From positions 1-8,736 of the forward strand of contig URTO01000059.1 in assembly GCA_900550745.1 (NCBI GenBank): a DNA stretch of 8,736 nucleotides. The letters run 5' to 3'. Both the position numbers and the translations under genes were made by a program. The notes under the pieces were generated by a model. That model was given only the letters and a program-made list of their open reading frames with translations, was not told the origin of the DNA and made no database searches. This DNA is from an uncultured Desulfovibrio sp. Lineage in GTDB: Bacteria > Desulfobacterota > Desulfovibrionia > Desulfovibrionales > Desulfovibrionaceae. Each line of letters begins with the position of its first letter. Position 1 is the stretch's first letter. Below, one piece after another: positions 1-5,234 of the stretch.

Positions 1-43
1 TGGATGTATTTTGTATCGGTTAAGGAGTCTATTTATAAATAAA

Positions 44-74
44 GTTGATAACTCAACCGGTCATTTCTTATAAT
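44..74 (+). promoter_or_regulatory. Sigma70-like promoter of the element operon, with an inverted repeat over the -35
   Basis: TTGATA (45-50) and a perfect TATAAT (69-74) are separated by 18 bases, a good sigma70 match. Transcription would begin near 81, leaving a leader of only about 16 bases with an AAAGG-type ribosome site just before the ATG at 97. The -35 box is embedded in an inverted repeat, GTTGA-taac-TCAAC (44-57), which could be an operator. That role is inferred from position only. Confidence 0.6.
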
Positions 75-96
75 TCTTTGAAAAAGGCATCAAAAT

Positions 97-333
97 ATGA
101 AAAAGACCCATCGCCAAAACATTGTTAGTTGCCCCAAGGAAATCACCGTTGACCTGATTACCGAAGAGGAAGCCGCCGCCATATTGGGATTGAAGAAATC
201 CACCATGCAACAACGCCGCTGGCTGAAGCAGCCGCCCGCCTACGTGAAGACGGGGCGATTCATCCGTTACCGCATGGCGGATATTGTCGACTACATCAAT
301 TCCTGCGTTGTGAACCCGAAGGTGGAAGGGTGA
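97..333 (+). CDS. AlpA/excisionase-like winged helix-turn-helix DNA-binding protein
   Basis: This 78-residue protein fits the small MerR-like/HTH_17 group that includes AlpA regulators and recombination directionality factors. Residues 19-45 (DLITEEEAAAILGLKKSTMQ onward) form the helix-turn-helix. The following stretch (PPAYVKTGRFIRYRMADIVDYI) is the usual wing plus last helix, in which a basic strand precedes the 'R-Y-R..D-I..Y' ending. In phages and genomic islands such proteins bind near an att site to favour excision, or activate the element's own promoter. It is the first gene after the promoter at 45-74, and its stop lies 4 bases before the next ATG, so it is the leading gene of the operon. 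The family call is fairly secure. Whether it is an excisionase or a transcription regulator cannot be decided here. Confidence 0.8.
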   Translation: MKKTHRQNIVSCPKEITVDLITEEEAAAILGLKKSTMQQRRWLKQPPAYVKTGRFIRYRMADIVDYINSCVVNPKVEG

Positions 334-337
334 GGGC

Positions 338-712
338 ATGGCGAGAAAGAAGAGGCCGGATTTCAATCAAGTAGAATGGGCAAGGCGGGCATCCTATCCC
401 CATTCGCGGGAAGAGTGCCGGGATTGTGTCCACTATGGCATGAGGCCGCCCGTGTGCAACAGTCTGGAAAGGCATTTCCTCCGTTTGCCGGAAGAGGCCG
501 ACGAAACGCAAAAGTGCTCTTTCCGGGAAGAGGAAACGGCGGAATCTGGACAGTGGACATTTTACCATCATTCACGGGAACAGTGCCGCGAATGCTTCTT
601 TTTCAGCCGGAACCCTCCCATGTGTACTAACCTTTCAGTGGGGGCGCTGTACACGCGGGAAGAGTTCGCAACATTGCCGGAATGTCCTTTTCGGGAAGCC
701 ATGTTGATGTAA
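338..712 (+). CDS. Small protein with two tandem four-cysteine modules, function unknown
   Basis: I do not recognise a named family for this 124-residue protein. It is an internal duplication with an exact period of 56 residues: C27, C30, C40, C60 recur as C83, C86, C96, C116. Each set has spacing C-X2-C-X9-C-X19-C. Conserved surroundings are H-S-R-E-[EQ]-C-R-[DE]-C, P-P-[VM]-C-[NT]-x-L and C-[SP]-F-R-E. Four regularly spaced cysteines per module suggest two zinc (less likely iron-sulfur) sites. There is no signal peptide or membrane segment, so it is probably cytoplasmic, perhaps binding nucleic acid or protein. GGAAGGG (324-330) precedes the ATG by 7 bases, and the gene follows the HTH gene by 4 bases, supporting co-transcription. 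Confidence 0.75.
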   Translation: MARKKRPDFNQVEWARRASYPHSREECRDCVHYGMRPPVCNSLERHFLRLPEEADETQKCSFREEETAESGQWTFYHHSREQCRECFFFSRNPPMCTNLSVGALYTREEFATLPECPFREAMLM

Positions 713-772
713 CCGCGTGCTGTTTCGGCGGATTGGTTACGTTGACCGTGTGCAGGATATGAGGGTTTTGAT

Positions 773-3478
773 ATGCCAGTAGACGATCTCAACCAGATTT
801 TTGGGGATAAGCTCCGGGAGGCCGGGCTTGCCGTTGAGCAGGTGGAGATGGACGGCCTTTTGCACCGTTGCGGGACGGTTGCCAAGCCGGGCGGGAAGGA
901 TGGCGCTTATATCGCCCATGCCGATTCTCCAGCTTCCATCTGGTGGCAGAACTGGCAGACGGGGGAAGACGGCACCTATTGCCCTGTCAAGAAAGGCACC
1001 ATGACCGCCGCCGAACGGGACACGCTGAAAAAGCGGATTGCGGAAGCCCGTGCCCGGCGCGAAGCGGAAGAGGAGCGGCGGCACGCAAAGGCCGCCGAAA
1101 CCGCCGCAACGCGCTGGATTGAGGCAAGCGACGCACCCGACAGTCACCCTTACCTTGAACGTAAGATGGTGCGTTCCTACGGGTTGCGACTGTGGGGAAA
1201 TCAGTTGCTTATCCCGCTCCATGATGAAGCCGGAAAGCTGGTATCCCTCCAGAGCATAGACCCGGACGGCGAGAAGCGTTTTCTTGCTGGCGGAAAGACG
1301 CGGGGCGGCGCGTTCTTCATTCCGGCACGGGATGGAAAGACGGCTACCGTGCTTATTGCCGAGGGCTACGCCACAGCCGCATCCGCGTGCATGGCGTCGG
1401 GCTATGCGGCGTTTGTGGCTTTCAATGCGGGAAACCTATTGTCTGTAGCAATGCGGGCGCGGCGGCTGTTCCCGGAATCCAAGCTGATTGTGGTTGCTGA
1501 CGACGATTGGCAGACGGAAGAGAAAACCGGGAAAAATACCGGATTGAAGTCGGCGGAAGAGGCCGCCCGGCGCGTTGGCGGTTGGCTTGCCGTGCCTTCC
1601 GTCCGGGGCATCCCCGGCGCGTCTGATATAAATGACCTGCACCAAAAGGGCGGCATTGATGCCGTATGGCGTTGCCTCACTTCCGCCCGCACCCCAGACG
1701 ACGAACAGCCACAAAAAGAGTACATGACCGCGCCTGACGGCTCCGGGGAAAGTACGCCTTCATCTGCCGCAATCGGGAACGGTCTCCCCGCTTCCGTCTT
1801 GCCGGAAGGGTATTTTCTGATAGCGGACGGCCCACGGGCTGGCCTGTACTGCGTTGAGCGGCGAAGAGGCGAAGAACAGGAAGTGCGCTTAGGGCCGCCG
1901 CTGTTTATTCGGGGCATGACACGGGATGCGGACAGCAATGAATGGGGATTGTGGCTGGAATGGAATGACCCGGACGGCAAATTGCACCAGTGGGCGATGC
2001 CTCTTGAGCTTCTTTCCCGGTACAATTCGGACTGGCACGCTACCCTTGTTCGCGGCGGCTGGCTTGGAGACCCGCGGCACAAAAGCAAGGTAGCAGCCCT
2101 TTTGTCTATGGTGCGCCCAAAGGAGCGTGTCCGGTGTGTTCCCTGCGTAGGCTGGCACAAGGACGCCTTTGTTTTGCCTGACGCGGCATATGGTGCCGTG
2201 GGGGAGTCAATGGTGCTCCAATCCGCCAACCATGCCCGCCTCTATGATACGGACGGGGCGGCGGAAGATTGGCGGAAATTCGCCGGGCTTGCGGAAGGGA
2301 ACAGCCGCCTTGCCCTTGCCGTATCCGCCGCTTTTGCCGGAACGCTATTGCATCCTGCGGGGATTGAGTCCGGGGGCTTCAATTTCGTTGGCGGTTCGTC
2401 CACAGGAAAAACTACGGCTCTGCGTTTCGCCGCGTCTGTATGGGGAGGCAAGGAACACATCCGCAGTTGGCGAACGACAGACAATGCACTTGAAAGCCTC
2501 GCCGCCCATCACAACGACACAACCCTTATCCTTGACGAATTGGGGCAGGCATCCGCCCGCGCCGTTTCGGAAGCGGCCTACATGCTCACCAATGGGCAGG
2601 GGAAAGCACGCGCCGGGAAGGACGGCAGCGCCCGCACGCCGCAACAATGGCGCTTGTTGTTCCTGTCGTCCGGTGAGGTCGGGCTTTCGGATAAGCTGGC
2701 GGAAATCGGGCAACGCCCAAAGGCCGGGCAGGAGGTGCGCCTTGTGGACATTCCCGCCGATGCCGGGCGGGATATGGGAATTTTTGAGGACTTGCACGGT
2801 TTCCCGGATGCGGGGGCGTTATCCCTTCATATCAGGGAAGGGGCGGAACGATGCCACGGGCACGCGGGGCGGCTGTTCCTTGAACGGCTGACGGAACACC
2901 GGGAAGAGGTACGGGACAGGCTCCGGGAAGTCTTGCCTTTGTTTGTTTCCCGTATCTGCCCCGCCAATGCTGACGGGCAGGTCAAGCGCGTGGCCTTGCG
3001 TTTTGCTGTGTGCGCGGCGGCGGGTAGCCTTGCGGAAGACTGGGGGATTGTCCCTTGGAAACCGGGAACGGCCTTTGACGCCGCCGAGCAGTGTTTTGCC
3101 GTGTGGTTGCGAAACCGTGGCGGGGCCGGGGCGTCTGAGGATGCGGCGGTAGAGTCCGCCACGCGCCTTTTCATAGAACAGTACGGCGTAAGCCGTTTTC
3201 AGGATATGGACAATCCCACAACAACCTGCATCAACCGTGTTGGATTCCGACGAAGCATAGAGGACGGGAGAACGGAATACCTCGTTTTGCCGGAAGCGTT
3301 CAAGGTGGAAGTGATAGCGGGGCACAACCCCACAAGGGCCGTCCGCGTTCTGTCTACGGCGGGATGGCTGGTACGGGATTCAGAACGGGACGCTACAGTG
3401 AAGAGGAACCTCCCCGGACTTGGGCGCGTGCGCTGTTACGCTATCCGTTTGCCTGTGGAGGTTGACGACGATGCTTGA
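773..3478 (+). CDS. Toprim/DUF927 replication protein (primase-helicase-like)
   Basis: This 901-residue protein is probably the replication initiator/primase-helicase of the element. The N-terminal part resembles TraC/P4-type primase regions: a 'KDGAYIAH' and 'WWQNWQTGEDGT' segment (about 42-68), a charged helix (76-118), and 'HPYLERK' (125-131) leading to a GN-LLIPL-D motif. A Toprim domain follows, with E197 in IAEGYATAAS, D243-D245 in VVADDD and D285 in SDIND as likely metal ligands. From about residue 340 the sequence matches DUF927, with a P-loop GGSSTGKTT (540-548) and Walker B ILDELG (DE at 588-589). The C-terminal 250 residues may bind DNA or support assembly. I see no N-terminal zinc finger of the kind found in some primases. 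GAGGG (761-765) sits 7 bases before the ATG. The stop overlaps the next start. Domains are secure; the replication role is inferred from family and from the iteron region downstream. Confidence 0.85.
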   Translation: MPVDDLNQIFGDKLREAGLAVEQVEMDGLLHRCGTVAKPGGKDGAYIAHADSPASIWWQNWQTGEDGTYCPVKKGTMTAAERDTLKKRIAEARARREAEEERRHAKAAETAATRWIEASDAPDSHPYLERKMVRSYGLRLWGNQLLIPLHDEAGKLVSLQSIDPDGEKRFLAGGKTRGGAFFIPARDGKTATVLIAEGYATAASACMASGYAAFVAFNAGNLLSVAMRARRLFPESKLIVVADDDWQTEEKTGKNTGLKSAEEAARRVGGWLAVPSVRGIPGASDINDLHQKGGIDAVWRCLTSARTPDDEQPQKEYMTAPDGSGESTPSSAAIGNGLPASVLPEGYFLIADGPRAGLYCVERRRGEEQEVRLGPPLFIRGMTRDADSNEWGLWLEWNDPDGKLHQWAMPLELLSRYNSDWHATLVRGGWLGDPRHKSKVAALLSMVRPKERVRCVPCVGWHKDAFVLPDAAYGAVGESMVLQSANHARLYDTDGAAEDWRKFAGLAEGNSRLALAVSAAFAGTLLHPAGIESGGFNFVGGSSTGKTTALRFAASVWGGKEHIRSWRTTDNALESLAAHHNDTTLILDELGQASARAVSEAAYMLTNGQGKARAGKDGSARTPQQWRLLFLSSGEVGLSDKLAEIGQRPKAGQEVRLVDIPADAGRDMGIFEDLHGFPDAGALSLHIREGAERCHGHAGRLFLERLTEHREEVRDRLREVLPLFVSRICPANADGQVKRVALRFAVCAAAGSLAEDWGIVPWKPGTAFDAAEQCFAVWLRNRGGAGASEDAAVESATRLFIEQYGVSRFQDMDNPTTTCINRVGFRRSIEDGRTEYLVLPEAFKVEVIAGHNPTRAVRVLSTAGWLVRDSERDATVKRNLPGLGRVRCYAIRLPVEVDDDA

Positions 3479-3848
3479 GCATTTCGCGGAGAAGCTACGG
3501 AAGGCAGAGGAAGAGACGCCGCCGCGTCCGATATGCCCGTCTGTCCCGGAAAGGAAGCCTCCCCTTGTGGTGGATATGGTGTACGCGCTAGACAAGCCCG
3601 ACGCGGAAGCGCCAATCACAATTGACGCCGCCGCATCCTGTCCGGGGTATCCGGCCCGGTGTGTGGGGTGCGCTGAATATCGCGGAACCACACGGCGATT
3701 TTGTAGGCGTTTTCACTGGTGGGAACCGTGGCCCGTCCCGGAAACGGGGGAATTGCCCACGGTGGTGATTGTGGGTGGAGAAATCCGGCATGTGTACGGG
3801 GATGGAACGGAACGTGTTGTAAGAAAAAGAAAGGCTTCCGGTGGATAG
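3471..3848 (+). CDS. Small cysteine-containing protein, function unknown
   Basis: The chosen ATG at 3471 has GGAGG (3457-3461) 9 bases upstream and overlaps the stop of the large replication gene (ATGCTTGA), which suggests translational coupling. A longer reading from a TTG at 3420 lacks such support. The 125-residue product has a charged N-terminal helix (LEHFAEKLRKAEEE), a proline-rich linker, and a cluster C57-X6-C64-X2-C67-X10-C78 followed by a tryptophan-rich stretch (HWWEPW). The C-X2-C-X10-C part resembles the C-X2-C-X9-C modules of the protein encoded at 338-712, so the two may share a metal-binding fold. The C-terminus is basic (RVVRKRK). I cannot assign a function. It is the last gene of the operon. 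Confidence 0.7.
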   Translation: MLEHFAEKLRKAEEETPPRPICPSVPERKPPLVVDMVYALDKPDAEAPITIDAAASCPGYPARCVGCAEYRGTTRRFCRRFHWWEPWPVPETGELPTVVIVGGEIRHVYGDGTERVVRKRKASGG

Positions 3849-3858
3849 GAAGCCTTTC
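3821..3858 (-). terminator. Intrinsic terminator acting on minus-strand transcripts
   Basis: GAAAGGCTTCC (3829-3839) and GGAAGCCTTTC (3848-3858) form an 11-bp perfect stem with an 8-base loop. Read on the minus strand it is followed directly by TTTTTCTT (3828-3821), a standard U-tract. Read on the plus strand it is followed by CCGCGC with no U-tract, so it terminates only leftward transcription. It overlaps the last codons and stop of the gene ending at 3848. Confidence 0.75.
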
Positions 3859-4001
3859 CCGCGCTGGCGCTCTTGGCGCTCCGGCTCTGTGCCGTTGATT
3901 CGGTGTTAGACCCCTTGTCAATGAATCTCCGGCATTGCAAGGGCTTTCAGCCGTGCATTGCCCCGGCAGGCCCACGGTTTCGCGCCCGAACCAACAAGGC
4001 G
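3822..4001 (-). ncRNA. Candidate structured minus-strand RNA of about 180 nt
   Basis: A minus-strand promoter candidate (4035-4007) and a strong minus-strand terminator (3858-3821) bracket this interval. The implied RNA is GC-rich and can form several hairpins in series: CCGTG/CACGG, the stem CCCTTG-CAATG with CATTG-CAAGGG (3912-3943, one bulged base), CGGC/GCCG (3882-3894), and the terminator hairpin. It contains no convincing reading frame. It would overlap the 3' end and 3' untranslated part of the plus-strand operon, so it could act as an antisense or counter-transcribed regulator. No family is recognised. Existence is inferred from promoter, structure and terminator. Confidence 0.4.
3912..3943. 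repeat. Inverted repeat / hairpin
   Basis: CCCTTG-t-CAATG (3912-3923) pairs with CATTG-CAAGGG (3933-3943): 11 base pairs with one bulged T and a 9-base loop (AATCTCCGG). All pairs are Watson-Crick, so it could form from either strand's RNA. Confidence 0.6.
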
Positions 4002-4006
4002 CGAAA
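3978..4006. repeat. Inverted repeat / hairpin
   Basis: TTTCGCGCC (3978-3986) and GGCGCGAAA (3998-4006) are perfect 9-base arms around an 11-base loop. On the plus strand an A-run, not a T-run, follows, so it is not a plus-strand intrinsic terminator. It lies at the start region of the proposed minus-strand RNA. Confidence 0.6.
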
Positions 4007-4035
4007 AAAATAATACAGTGCGCCCGGAAGGTCAA
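4007..4035 (-). promoter_or_regulatory. Candidate minus-strand promoter
   Basis: Read on the minus strand, TTGACC (4035-4030) is followed after 17 bases by TATTTT (4012-4007), with transcription expected to start near 4001. The -35 matches the sigma70 consensus at five of six positions and the -10 at four of six. It faces the minus-strand terminator at 3858-3821. Confidence 0.4.
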
Positions 4036-4103
4036 AGGGGCTACGGATGGCCTTTTGCCGTGCCCGCCGCGTGAAAGGCGGGGTAACACTCATTTTGCCG
4101 TAT

Positions 4104-4131
4104 ACCGCATGGCGCGGAGATGCGGTTTTTT
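4104..4131 (+). terminator. Intrinsic terminator of the element operon
   Basis: ACCGCAT (4104-4110) pairs with ATGCGGT (4120-4126) around a 9-base loop and runs into six T residues (4126-4131). It is the first good plus-strand terminator after the last gene of the operon (stop at 3848). A second stem, CCCGCC/GGCGGG (4063-4082), lies just upstream in the 3' untranslated part. Confidence 0.75.
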
Positions 4132-4190
4132 GTTGTACAATGGTAAACGGTTGTATGATATGGCTGGTTTTCGTGCCGTACCCGTAAAAA

Positions 4191-4280
4191 TGGTGGAAAA
4201 TAAGCAAAAATAAACGCCAACGTGCGCATTATAGGCGGAATGTGAGAAAATTTTGAGCAGAAATTAGGAAATAAGACCAG
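4191..4280. other. AT-rich patch, possible unwinding region
   Basis: I count about 34 G or C in these 90 bases (38%), clearly poorer than the GC-rich flanks. It contains runs such as GGAAAATAAGCAAAAATAAA and AGAAAATTTT. No reading frame is credible. Its place between the operon terminator and the iteron-bearing repeats makes a DNA-unwinding role possible, but no DnaA box was recognised. Confidence 0.3.
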
Positions 4281-4317
4281 TTGACAGCACGCGGCAGACA
4301 TGCCAGCCTTATAGATC

Positions 4318-4400
4318 CCCCGCAAGTGTACCCCGATTGGGAAGGGGCGCGGGCGTGTTTATGTCTGCGGTATGTAGGTTCAATTCCTGCCCTTGCGGGG
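4318..4400 (+). ncRNA. tRNA-like structure (degenerate tRNA or tRNA mimic)
   Basis: A cloverleaf can be drawn. The acceptor is CCCCGCAAG (4318-4326) with CTTGCGGGG (4392-4400). The D arm is CCCC/GGGG around GATTGGGAA. The anticodon-position arm is GCGGGC (4349-4354) with GTCTGC (4363-4368). The variable loop has five bases. The T arm is GTAGG-TTCAATT-CCTGC (4374-4390), with a canonical T-loop. Two G-U pairs in the anticodon stem and one U-G pair in the T stem work only in plus-strand RNA. Departures from a normal tRNA are a four-base linker before the D arm, an unpaired C4391, an eight-base anticodon loop (GTGTTTAT), no CCA, and TTTTT directly after the acceptor. The acceptor stem plus T-run could instead be read as a terminator. 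TTGACA (4281-4286) and TATAGA (4310-4315) lie upstream but are 23 bases apart, too far for a standard promoter. Confidence 0.5.
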
Positions 4401-4416
4401 TTTTTGTTGTGCCTTT

Positions 4417-4534
4417 GACATGATGTCGGGCAACCTCAAATACATGACGATTCAGGGTAGACGCACCGACGCATCCAAGCCGCCGCACCTGCCCCGTATG
4501 GAGACCGCAGGCCGGGCGTGGACGCCCGGAAAGG
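4417..4534. repeat. Direct repeat of about 118 bp, copy 1
   Basis: It aligns with 4762-4880 at roughly 90% identity (about 11 mismatches and one single-base gap by eye). It starts GACATGATGTCGGGCAAC, so it carries one 9-bp iteron in minus orientation (4423-4431). It ends with a perfect hairpin CCGGGCGT-GG-ACGCCCGG (4512-4529) followed by AAAGG. A 28-base core in the middle is identical between the copies. Confidence 0.9.
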
Positions 4535-4641
4535 CCAGCCGCCAAGGGAAAGGCCGTCCGGTGCGGCGCGCGTCTCCCATGCCTCCCACGGGCCGCATCC
4601 GGCCCATGCCCTTCCATCCGTCCCGTCTGATGTCCCCATGA

Positions 4642-4776
4642 AGTCGGGCGCGCCCGACATGCCCGACATGCGCCCGACATAGGGAAAGCCATGTCGGGCA
4701 GGAAAAAGCGTTGATATGCCTCGCTGTTGTTGGCGGCCTGCCCGACATGCCCGACTTGCCCGACATGATGTCGGGC
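4642..4776. repeat. Cluster of 9-bp iteron-like repeats (GCCCGACAT)
   Basis: GCCCGACAT occurs exactly at 4652, 4661, 4672, 4740 and 4758 on the plus strand, and as ATGTCGGGC at 4691 and 4768, with another at 4423 outside this interval. A one-mismatch copy (GCCCGACTT) lies at 4749. Units at 4652/4661 and at 4740/4749/4758 are in perfect 9-base tandem register. Inverted pairs are also present: 4672-4680 with 4691-4699, and 4758-4766 with 4768-4776 one base apart. GTCGGGCGCGCCCGAC (4643-4658) is a perfect 16-bp palindrome. Tandem and inverted short repeats of this kind are typical binding sites for replication initiators. The binder is not known here. Confidence 0.75.
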
Positions 4777-4880
4777 AACTGCAAACGCATGACGTTTCAG
4801 GATGGACGCCCCGACGCATCCAAGCCGCCGCACCTGCCCCGTATGAAGGCCGCAGTCCGGGCGTGGACGCCCGGAAAAGG
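4762..4880. repeat. Direct repeat of about 118 bp, copy 2
   Basis: This is the second copy of the repeat at 4417-4534, offset by 345 bases in the same orientation. It starts with the same 18 bases, including a minus-oriented iteron (4768-4776), and ends with the same perfect hairpin (4857-4874) followed by AAAAGG. Its left end overlaps the right end of the iteron cluster. Confidence 0.9.
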
Positions 4881-4928
4881 GGGATGAAAAAGTCTGATTT
4901 TTGTATCCGTGCGGGGAATGGTGCGGGG

Positions 4929-4966
4929 AAAAGAAAACCCCCTCACAGACTGTCATCTGCAAGGGG
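4929..4966 (-). terminator. Intrinsic terminator of the tRNA-Arg gene
   Basis: On the minus strand CCCCTTGCAGA (4966-4956) pairs with TCTGTGAGGGG (4949-4939) as an 11-bp stem containing two G-U pairs and a six-base loop, followed by TTTTCTTTT. On the plus strand the two wobbles would be C-A mismatches, so the structure fits minus-strand transcription from the tRNA. Confidence 0.7.
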
Positions 4967-4976
4967 TTGATTTCAC

Positions 4977-5000
4977 TGGTGCGCCCGGCGCGATTCGAAC
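4977..5000. other. Probable attachment site (element/chromosome junction)
   Basis: Many integrases recombine at the 3' half of tRNA genes and leave an intact tRNA at one junction. Here the 3' end of tRNA-Arg abuts the element region, so the core site is probably within the T arm and acceptor (about 4977-5000). The partner copy is not inside this window, so it is inferred to lie left of position 1. The exact limits cannot be seen. Confidence 0.45.
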
Positions 5001-5053
5001 GCACGGCCTTTAGCTCCGGAGGCTAACGCTCTATCCGACTGAGCTACGGGCGC
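4977..5053 (-). tRNA. tRNA-Arg (anticodon CCG)
   Basis: A complete cloverleaf is present on the minus strand: acceptor GCGCCCG/CGGGCGC, D arm GCTC...GAGC, anticodon stem TTAGC/GCTAA with loop CTCCGGA, and T arm GTGCG-TTCGAAT-CGCGC. The discriminator is A and the CCA is encoded (4979-4977). The anticodon CCG (5019-5017) reads the arginine codon CGG. The gene is intact and has a promoter and terminator. Its 3' end points left, towards the mobile-type genes, as expected when an element has integrated at the tRNA 3' end and restored it. Confidence 0.95.
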
Positions 5054-5088
5054 GGAGTTTCCCCGTAAGGGGGCACCACAGACTTGGG

Positions 5089-5117
5089 AAGCTAGCTCTT
5101 GTGCCGCGTCCTGTCAA
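5089..5117 (-). promoter_or_regulatory. Promoter of tRNA-Arg
   Basis: On the minus strand a perfect TTGACA (5117-5112) and TAGCTT (5094-5089) are 17 bases apart, with a start expected near 5082, about 29 bases before the mature tRNA. The leader contains a small hairpin, CCCCTTACGGGG (5072-5061). Confidence 0.6.
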
Positions 5118-5190
5118 GCTGTATGCTCCGGTACCGGGAGCGTGCCGCGGCTTATTCCGTGTCGGAGCCGTGCCTTCGTGTCCGTCCCTT

Positions 5191-5199
5191 TGTTATGCT
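5191..5199 (+). promoter_or_regulatory. Candidate extended -10 promoter of the hydrolase-lptFG block
   Basis: TGTTATGCT fits the extended -10 pattern TG-N-TATNNT and lies about 35 bases before the ATG at 5235. No good -35 is seen. A second TATGCT (5122-5127) with TTGTGC (5099-5104) 17 bases upstream is an alternative. Confidence 0.35.
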
Positions 5200-5234
5200 C
5201 CCCCTTCTTTTTCTTTATCTTTAAGGAGTATCCC

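Noticed and set aside
1..42. Tail of an upstream gene (possibly an integrase)
   Set aside because: All three plus frames reach stops within 73 bases and none of the short tails is recognisable, so no partial gene can be supported.
3420..3470. Upstream TTG start extending the 3471-3848 gene
   Set aside because: It would overlap the replication gene by 59 bases without a ribosome site, while the ATG at 3471 has GGAGG at ideal spacing.
4019..4028. Ten-base match (GTGCGCCCGG) to the tRNA-Arg 3' end, a possible att copy
   Set aside because: The match stops at ten GC-rich bases on both sides, too short to be distinguished from chance. A true att copy usually extends through the T arm.
3935..4213. 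Plus-strand open frame of 92 codons in the structured intergenic region
   Set aside because: It runs through several hairpins and the intrinsic terminator at 4104-4131, lacks a ribosome site, and its product looks like random translation.
4281..4315. TTGACA with TATAGA before the tRNA-like structure as a promoter
   Set aside because: The spacer is 23 bases, well outside the 16-19 base range for sigma70, and no good -10 lies at the right distance.
4642..4776. CRISPR array
   Set aside because: The repeats are only 9 bases, often directly adjacent or inverted, with no uniform spacers and no cas genes nearby.
4309..5004. Minus-strand open frame of 231 codons across the repeats, with a repeated ~38-residue segment
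   Set aside because: It starts inside the tRNA gene, has no ribosome site, and its internal repeat simply mirrors the DNA repeat. At least five of the roughly eleven base differences would change the protein, so there is no sign of coding constraint.
5142..5234. N-terminal extension of the hydrolase, as a signal peptide
   Set aside because: It is a cysteine- and phenylalanine-rich translation of the promoter region. The ATG at 5235 has AAGGAG at good spacing and gives the normal family length and N-terminus.
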